Below the pieces are notes generated by a model. That model searched no databases. It saw only the letters and a program-made list of their open reading frames with translations, and was not told the origin of the DNA. From the NCBI RefSeq assembly GCF_009909145.1, contig NZ_JAAAPJ010000011.1:1-64000 (forward strand): a stretch of DNA of 64,000 bases, read 5' to 3'. The stretch's first letter is position 1, and the number at the start of each line of letters is the position of its first letter. This document shows, in pieces, positions 58,626 to 64,000 of the stretch. A program made the position numbers and the translations under genes. The DNA is from Corallococcus silvisoli (lineage in GTDB: Bacteria > Myxococcota > Myxococcia > Myxococcales > Myxococcaceae).

Positions 58626-60461
58626 GTGATTCCGGAGCACAAGATCCAGGAGGTCCTCGACCGCGTGGACATCGTGTCGCTGGTGTCCCGCCACGTGGAG
58701 CTCAAGAAGGCCGGGCGCGAGTTCAAGGGCCGCTGCCCCTTCCACCAGGAGAAGACGCCTTCGTTCTACGTGGTGCCGGAGAAGCGCTTCTATTTCTGCC
58801 ATGGCTGCCGGGCGAGCGGCGACGCGGTGTCCTTCATCCAACGCTACCTGGGCAAGACGTTCCAGGACGCGGTGCGCGACCTGGCCCAGGAAGTAGGCAT
58901 CGACCTGGAGGCCGCGCAGGACCCGGGCCTCAAGGAGCGCCAGCAGGTCAAGGAGGCCACGGACTTCGCCGCTGAACACTTCCGCGCCCTGCTCTGGCAG
59001 GAGGATGAAGGCCGCGCCGCGCGCGCCTACCTCGCCAGCCGCGGCGTCTCCGAGGAAGTCGCCCAGGGCTTCGGCCTGGGGTGGGCCCCCGCGCAGTGGA
59101 GCCTGCTCGCGGACCGCTTCCAGAAGAACGGCATGCTGGAGTGGGGGCTGAAGGCGGGCCTCATCACGAAGCGCAACAGCGGGGATGGCTGCATCGACTT
59201 CTTCCGCAGCCGGCTGATGGTGCCCATCCGCGCGCCGGAGGGCCGGCCCATCGCCTTCGGCGGGCGGCTGGTCGCGGCGGAGGACGGGCCCAAGTACCTC
59301 AACTCGCGGGAGTCCCGGCTCTACAACAAGAGCGAGACGCTCTTCGGCATGGACCAGGCGCGCGACGACATCCACAAGCGCAAGACGGCGGTGCTCGTGG
59401 AGGGCTACTTCGACTGCATCGGCCTGCATCAGGTGGGCGTGCGTCACGCGGTGGCCCTGTGCTCCACCAACCTCACCGCCGGCCACCTCCAGGTCCTCAA
59501 GCGCGCGGAGGCGCGCGACCTGGTGCTGCTCCTGGACGGAGACTCCGCGGGGCTCGCCGCCGTGGAGCGCCTGGCCGGCCCCCTGCTCGCCGCGGGCGCG
59601 CCCACCCGGGTGGCGCTCCTGCCCCAGGGAGACGACCCGGACGTGTTCGCCCGCCGGGAAGGCACGGACGGCGTGGAGCGCCTCCTGGAAGGGGCCCAGC
59701 CCCTCACCTCCTACCTCTTCGCCACCCTGCTCCCCCAGGGCAAGCAGGCGAGCTTCGAGGACAAGATGTCCGCCCTCGAACGGCTCAAGCCCGTCACCTC
59801 GCAGGTGCCGCCGGGCCTGACGCGCTCGGCGCTCATCAGCGCGCTGGCCGGCCACTTCGGCTGGATGCCGGCGCAGATCGAGTCCTCGCTCCAGTACAAG
59901 CCGCCCCCCACGCCCCGGCCCCCGGCCCCGGCGCCCAACACCGTCGCCGCCCAGGCGGTCCCTCGCCCGGTGCCCAAGCCCCAGGCGGAGCGCCCTCCTC
60001 CGGAGTCAGAGGCGCTCTATGTGGCCGCCATTCTTCGGGAATCCCGCCTGCTCGCCCGGGACACCTTCCGCGTGTGTGATGAGTTGTCCCACATGGGTTT
60101 GAGGATGGTGCTGGCGCAGACGACGTCCGGGCAGGGGCTGGAGGAGGCGCTCTTCGAGGCGACGGAGGTCGTCAAGCGAGCGCTCCTGGAGGCCGGCCGG
60201 CGGCTTTCCCCCGGGGGAATGGAGCTGGAGACGGAGTTCATCCTCGCGTGCCGCGACATCATGGTGCGGCGTATCGACGAGCGGCTCGTTTATATAAAGC
60301 GGGCGACGGAACAGACGCCGGGGGCTTTTGATTTGACAGAGGAGACGCGGCAGCTCCTGTCCGAACGAAAGGAACTCCTGGCCCTCCGCAAGCGCGTCCT
60401 GGATGAGCTGAGGCCCGCTACCTCGGGAACGGGAACAAAGGCACCAATGCAACCGGTTTGA
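58626..60461 (+). CDS. dnaG: DNA primase
   Basis: A 611-aa enzyme that makes RNA primers for replication. The GTG at 58626 follows GGAGG and begins VIPEHKIQEVLDRVDIVSLV, the normal primase start. The CHC2 zinc finger is CPFHQEKTPSFYVVPEKRF followed by YFCHGC. The RNA-polymerase core has SRLMVPI and FGGRLV, and the TOPRIM domain has LVEGYFDCI with LLLDGDSAG. A Pro-rich linker (about 425-460) precedes the DnaB-interacting C-terminal domain. It lies between yqeY and rpoD. Confidence 0.97.
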   Translation: MIPEHKIQEVLDRVDIVSLVSRHVELKKAGREFKGRCPFHQEKTPSFYVVPEKRFYFCHGCRASGDAVSFIQRYLGKTFQDAVRDLAQEVGIDLEAAQDPGLKERQQVKEATDFAAEHFRALLWQEDEGRAARAYLASRGVSEEVAQGFGLGWAPAQWSLLADRFQKNGMLEWGLKAGLITKRNSGDGCIDFFRSRLMVPIRAPEGRPIAFGGRLVAAEDGPKYLNSRESRLYNKSETLFGMDQARDDIHKRKTAVLVEGYFDCIGLHQVGVRHAVALCSTNLTAGHLQVLKRAEARDLVLLLDGDSAGLAAVERLAGPLLAAGAPTRVALLPQGDDPDVFARREGTDGVERLLEGAQPLTSYLFATLLPQGKQASFEDKMSALERLKPVTSQVPPGLTRSALISALAGHFGWMPAQIESSLQYKPPPTPRPPAPAPNTVAAQAVPRPVPKPQAERPPPESEALYVAAILRESRLLARDTFRVCDELSHMGLRMVLAQTTSGQGLEEALFEATEVVKRALLEAGRRLSPGGMELETEFILACRDIMVRRIDERLVYIKRATEQTPGAFDLTEETRQLLSERKELLALRKRVLDELRPATSGTGTKAPMQPV

Positions 60462-60551
60462 GTTCGCGTTTGTAAGAAAGCTCGACTTTGCGGTAGATCG
60501 GCCGGCTCGCCCAGGCCAAAGCACCTGATTTTCTTAAGGAGAAGTACCCGA

Positions 60552-62672
<2,121 letters not shown>

Positions 62673-62709
62673 CGCGGCTCGCTTTTTCCGCTGAGCGGAT
62701 TGGATCTCC

Positions 62710-62749
62710 GAAGGCCCCCGTTCCCGCGCGTCGTGGACCGGGGGCCTTC
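62710..62749 (+). terminator. Strong intrinsic terminator after rpoD
   Basis: GAAGGCCCCCG (62710-62720) pairs perfectly with CGGGGGCCTTC (62739-62749), an 11-bp stem, followed by CTCGTTT. It lies 38 bp after the rpoD stop and ends the macromolecular synthesis operon. Confidence 0.85.
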
Positions 62750-62771
62750 CTCGTTTCCCACCCGAGTCCCC

Positions 62772-63098
62772 ATGCCTCCGAAGAAGCCCGAAGCCCCCCT
62801 GCCCTTCTCCGAGAGCGTGATGCGCCAGGTGCGCTCCATTCCCCGGGGGGAGGTGCGCTCCTACGCGCAGGTGGCCGTCTACGCGGGCCGACCCGGCGCG
62901 GCCCGAGGCGTGGGGCGGGAGCTGAAGCACCTGCCAGGACAGGCCACGCAGGTGCCCTGGTGGCGCGTCATCCGCTCCGACGGGACGCTGGCGCCCCCGG
63001 TGGCCCATGAGCAGGCGCGCAGGCTGCGCGCGGAGGGCGTCACCGTGAAGGAAAGCGGGCAGGTGTTCCGGGTGGTGAAGAAAGACAGCAAGGACTGA
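62772..63098 (+). CDS. Alkyltransferase-like protein (ATL)
   Basis: A 108-aa protein with the DNA-binding domain of O6-alkylguanine-DNA alkyltransferases: FSESVMRQVRSIPRGEVRSY, AGRPGAARGVGRELK (Arg finger region) and PWWRVIRSDG. In the repair enzymes the last motif is PCHRV; here Trp replaces the acceptor Cys, the mark of ATL proteins. These bind alkylated bases without removing them and pass the lesion to nucleotide-excision repair. Length is typical. It begins 23 bp after the rpoD terminator stem, so it needs its own promoter or read-through. Confidence 0.93.
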   Translation: MPPKKPEAPLPFSESVMRQVRSIPRGEVRSYAQVAVYAGRPGAARGVGRELKHLPGQATQVPWWRVIRSDGTLAPPVAHEQARRLRAEGVTVKESGQVFRVVKKDSKD

Positions 63099-63152
63099 CG
63101 CGCGGCGGCGCTTGCAAGGCCAGCGCGCGCGGGGAGATAGTCCCGGGCCTGA

Positions 63153-63225
63153 GGGCCCTTAGCTCAGCGGTTAGAGCTGTCGGCTCATAACCGATTGGTC
63201 CCTGGTTCGAATCCAGGAGGGCCCA
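63153..63225 (+). tRNA. tRNA with CAT anticodon, probably tRNA-Ile2 (k2CAU)
   Basis: A 73-nt cloverleaf: acceptor GGGCCCT/AGGGCCC with discriminator A, D arm AGCTC-AGCGGTTA-GAGCT, anticodon loop CTCATAA, variable segment TTGGTC, T arm CCTGGTTCGAATCCAGG. CCA is not encoded. The anticodon CAT fits Met or the minor isoleucine tRNA. The GGGCCCTTAGCTCAG start and TTGGTC variable segment resemble E. coli tRNA-Ile2, whose C34 is turned into lysidine by TilS to read AUA. Automatic annotation may call it tRNA-Met. Confidence 0.93.
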
Positions 63226-63260
63226 CTCCCCTCACCTCCTCGGGAATCTCCCTGGCCGCC

Positions 63261-64000
63261 CTATGTCGCCGCGTAGGCGCGGGCCAGCTCGTCGGCGAAG
63301 TCCTCGAAGCGGGTGGGTGTCGTGTTCGCGGGCGTGCGGCCTTCCAGGGAGCGGACACGGCCGGCGTTGATGGCCTGGCCCAGCTCCACGTAGAGCCGCG
63401 CCAGGTCCTCGGAGAAGCCGCCGACGACGAGCGCTCCCGCGATGTCCTCTGGAGGGAGCTGCACGTACGGCAGCGCCGGCTGCCCGATGCGCGCTCCGAG
63501 GATGCGGGTGGCCTCCGCGTAGCTGAGGTCGCGAGGGCCCAGCAGCTCACGCACCACGAACCCCGTCCAGTCCAGGGCTCGCAGCGCCGCCACGGTCGCG
63601 TCGGCGATGTCGCGCGTTCCAATCATTGGAATGGCGCGCTCGGGCTCGACGACGTCCGCGTTGAGCCCCTGGTGCCGGATGACCGGCAGCACTTCGAAGA
63701 AGTTCTCGAAGAACGAGCCCGCTCGCAGCACCAGCACGTTCACCCCCGCGAGCGCGCGCAGGCGCTTCTCCTGCGCATGCAGGCTGTCAATGGGGCCCGT
63801 GCCCACGCCCTGATCCGCGCCCACGCTGCTCAGCGCGACCACGTGACGGAGGCCCGCCTCCCGGATGGCGGCGACGACGGCCTCGCCCATCCGGTCCTGC
63901 TGCGCGCGGTAGTCCGGCACCCGCACGTCATAGGGCAGCAGCGTGTAGGCCGCGTCCGCGCCCCGGAAGGCTTCCGTCAGGAAGCCCGCGTCACCGGGGT
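63261..64000 (-). CDS. NmrA/SDR-like NAD(P)-binding protein (5' end outside window)
   Basis: At least 245 residues; the frame continues through the window end (GADAAYTLLPYD). The visible part lacks the N-terminal GxxGxxG dinucleotide loop, which lies beyond the edge. HVVALSSVGADQGVGTGPID, NVLVLRAGSFFENF, IPMIGTRDIADATVAAL (read in part) and LLGPRDLSYAEATRILG match atypical SDR proteins of the NmrA/YtfG type, which sense or reduce via NAD(P). Substrate unknown. Confidence 0.9.
   Translation of the reverse strand, partial: PGDAGFLTEAFRGADAAYTLLPYDVRVPDYRAQQDRMGEAVVAAIREAGLRHVVALSSVGADQGVGTGPIDSLHAQEKRLRALAGVNVLVLRAGSFFENFFEVLPVIRHQGLNADVVEPERAIPMIGTRDIADATVAALRALDWTGFVVRELLGPRDLSYAEATRILGARIGQPALPYVQLPPEDIAGALVVGGFSEDLARLYVELGQAINAGRVRSLEGRTPANTTPTRFEDFADELARAYAAT

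Noticed and set aside
60333..60338. TTGACA near the end of dnaG as -35 of an rpoD promoter
   Set aside because: No acceptable -10 hexamer lies 16-18 bp downstream; the TTTATATAAA at 60289-60298 is upstream of it and not in register.

Overview
The window is GC-rich (about 70%) bacterial chromosome with high-GC third codon positions, dense operons and many 4-bp start/stop overlaps. Its gene content is that of a myxobacterium of the Myxococcus/Corallococcus group: DUF2378 and DUF4388 proteins, many chemosensory and two-component proteins, a SitA/SitI-like toxin-immunity pair, OmpA-TSP3 lipoproteins and an NRPS. No insertion sequence, rRNA, CRISPR array or prophage was seen. One tRNA is present.

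Layout. 1-1311: the 5' part of an NRPS gene (minus) and its upstream region, which holds a 20-bp perfect palindrome. 1312-13799: a minus-strand run of ten closely packed genes, in order of transcription pal-like lipoprotein, cheW, cheW-like, two membrane MCPs, cheA-REC hybrid, cheB, cheR-TPR, cpoB/ybgF-like lipoprotein, and a 5'-nucleotidase-like secreted protein. The last gene has an in-frame UGA followed by a SECIS-like hairpin, so it is a candidate selenoprotein. 13974-20946: NtrC-type regulator, a small hypothetical/GIY-YIG pair, an Hsp70-like ATPase, and a large hybrid histidine kinase. 20947-25087: an intergenic region with four copies of a 9-mer, then doxX, an HMCES/YedK-type protein, dGTPase, and an outer-membrane-type protein. 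25088-29287: DUF2378 protein, histidine kinase, GMC oxidoreductase.

29532-33265: small proteins, a SitI/SitA-like pair coupled to threonine synthase, and exonuclease III. 33476-42340: TPR protein, PBP1A, then VCBS-like, solute-binding-like, tandem-repeat and NtrY-like kinase genes joined by overlaps. 42434-48082: a DPFA/NPFA-rich membrane protein, hibernation factor, response regulator, zinc-ribbon protein, DUF1460 and HEAT proteins. 48238-57420: DUF4398 and OmpA-TSP3 lipoproteins; truD, DUF4388 and a CcmH-like/DsbA fusion; asparaginase; FHA-GGDEF cyclase; another HEAT protein.

57528-62672 is the macromolecular synthesis operon (rpsU, yqeY, dnaG, rpoD). It is followed by an alkyltransferase-like gene, a CAT-anticodon tRNA of the Ile2 type, and an NmrA-like gene cut by the window end.

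The strongest unusual signal is the UGA codon at 2329-2331. The frame is open on both sides, and an 8-bp stem with a GGUCUG loop starts so that the loop lies 18 nt after the UGA, the geometry of the E. coli fdhF SECIS. Cys43-Gly-Sec45 would be the only thiol/selenol site in the protein.
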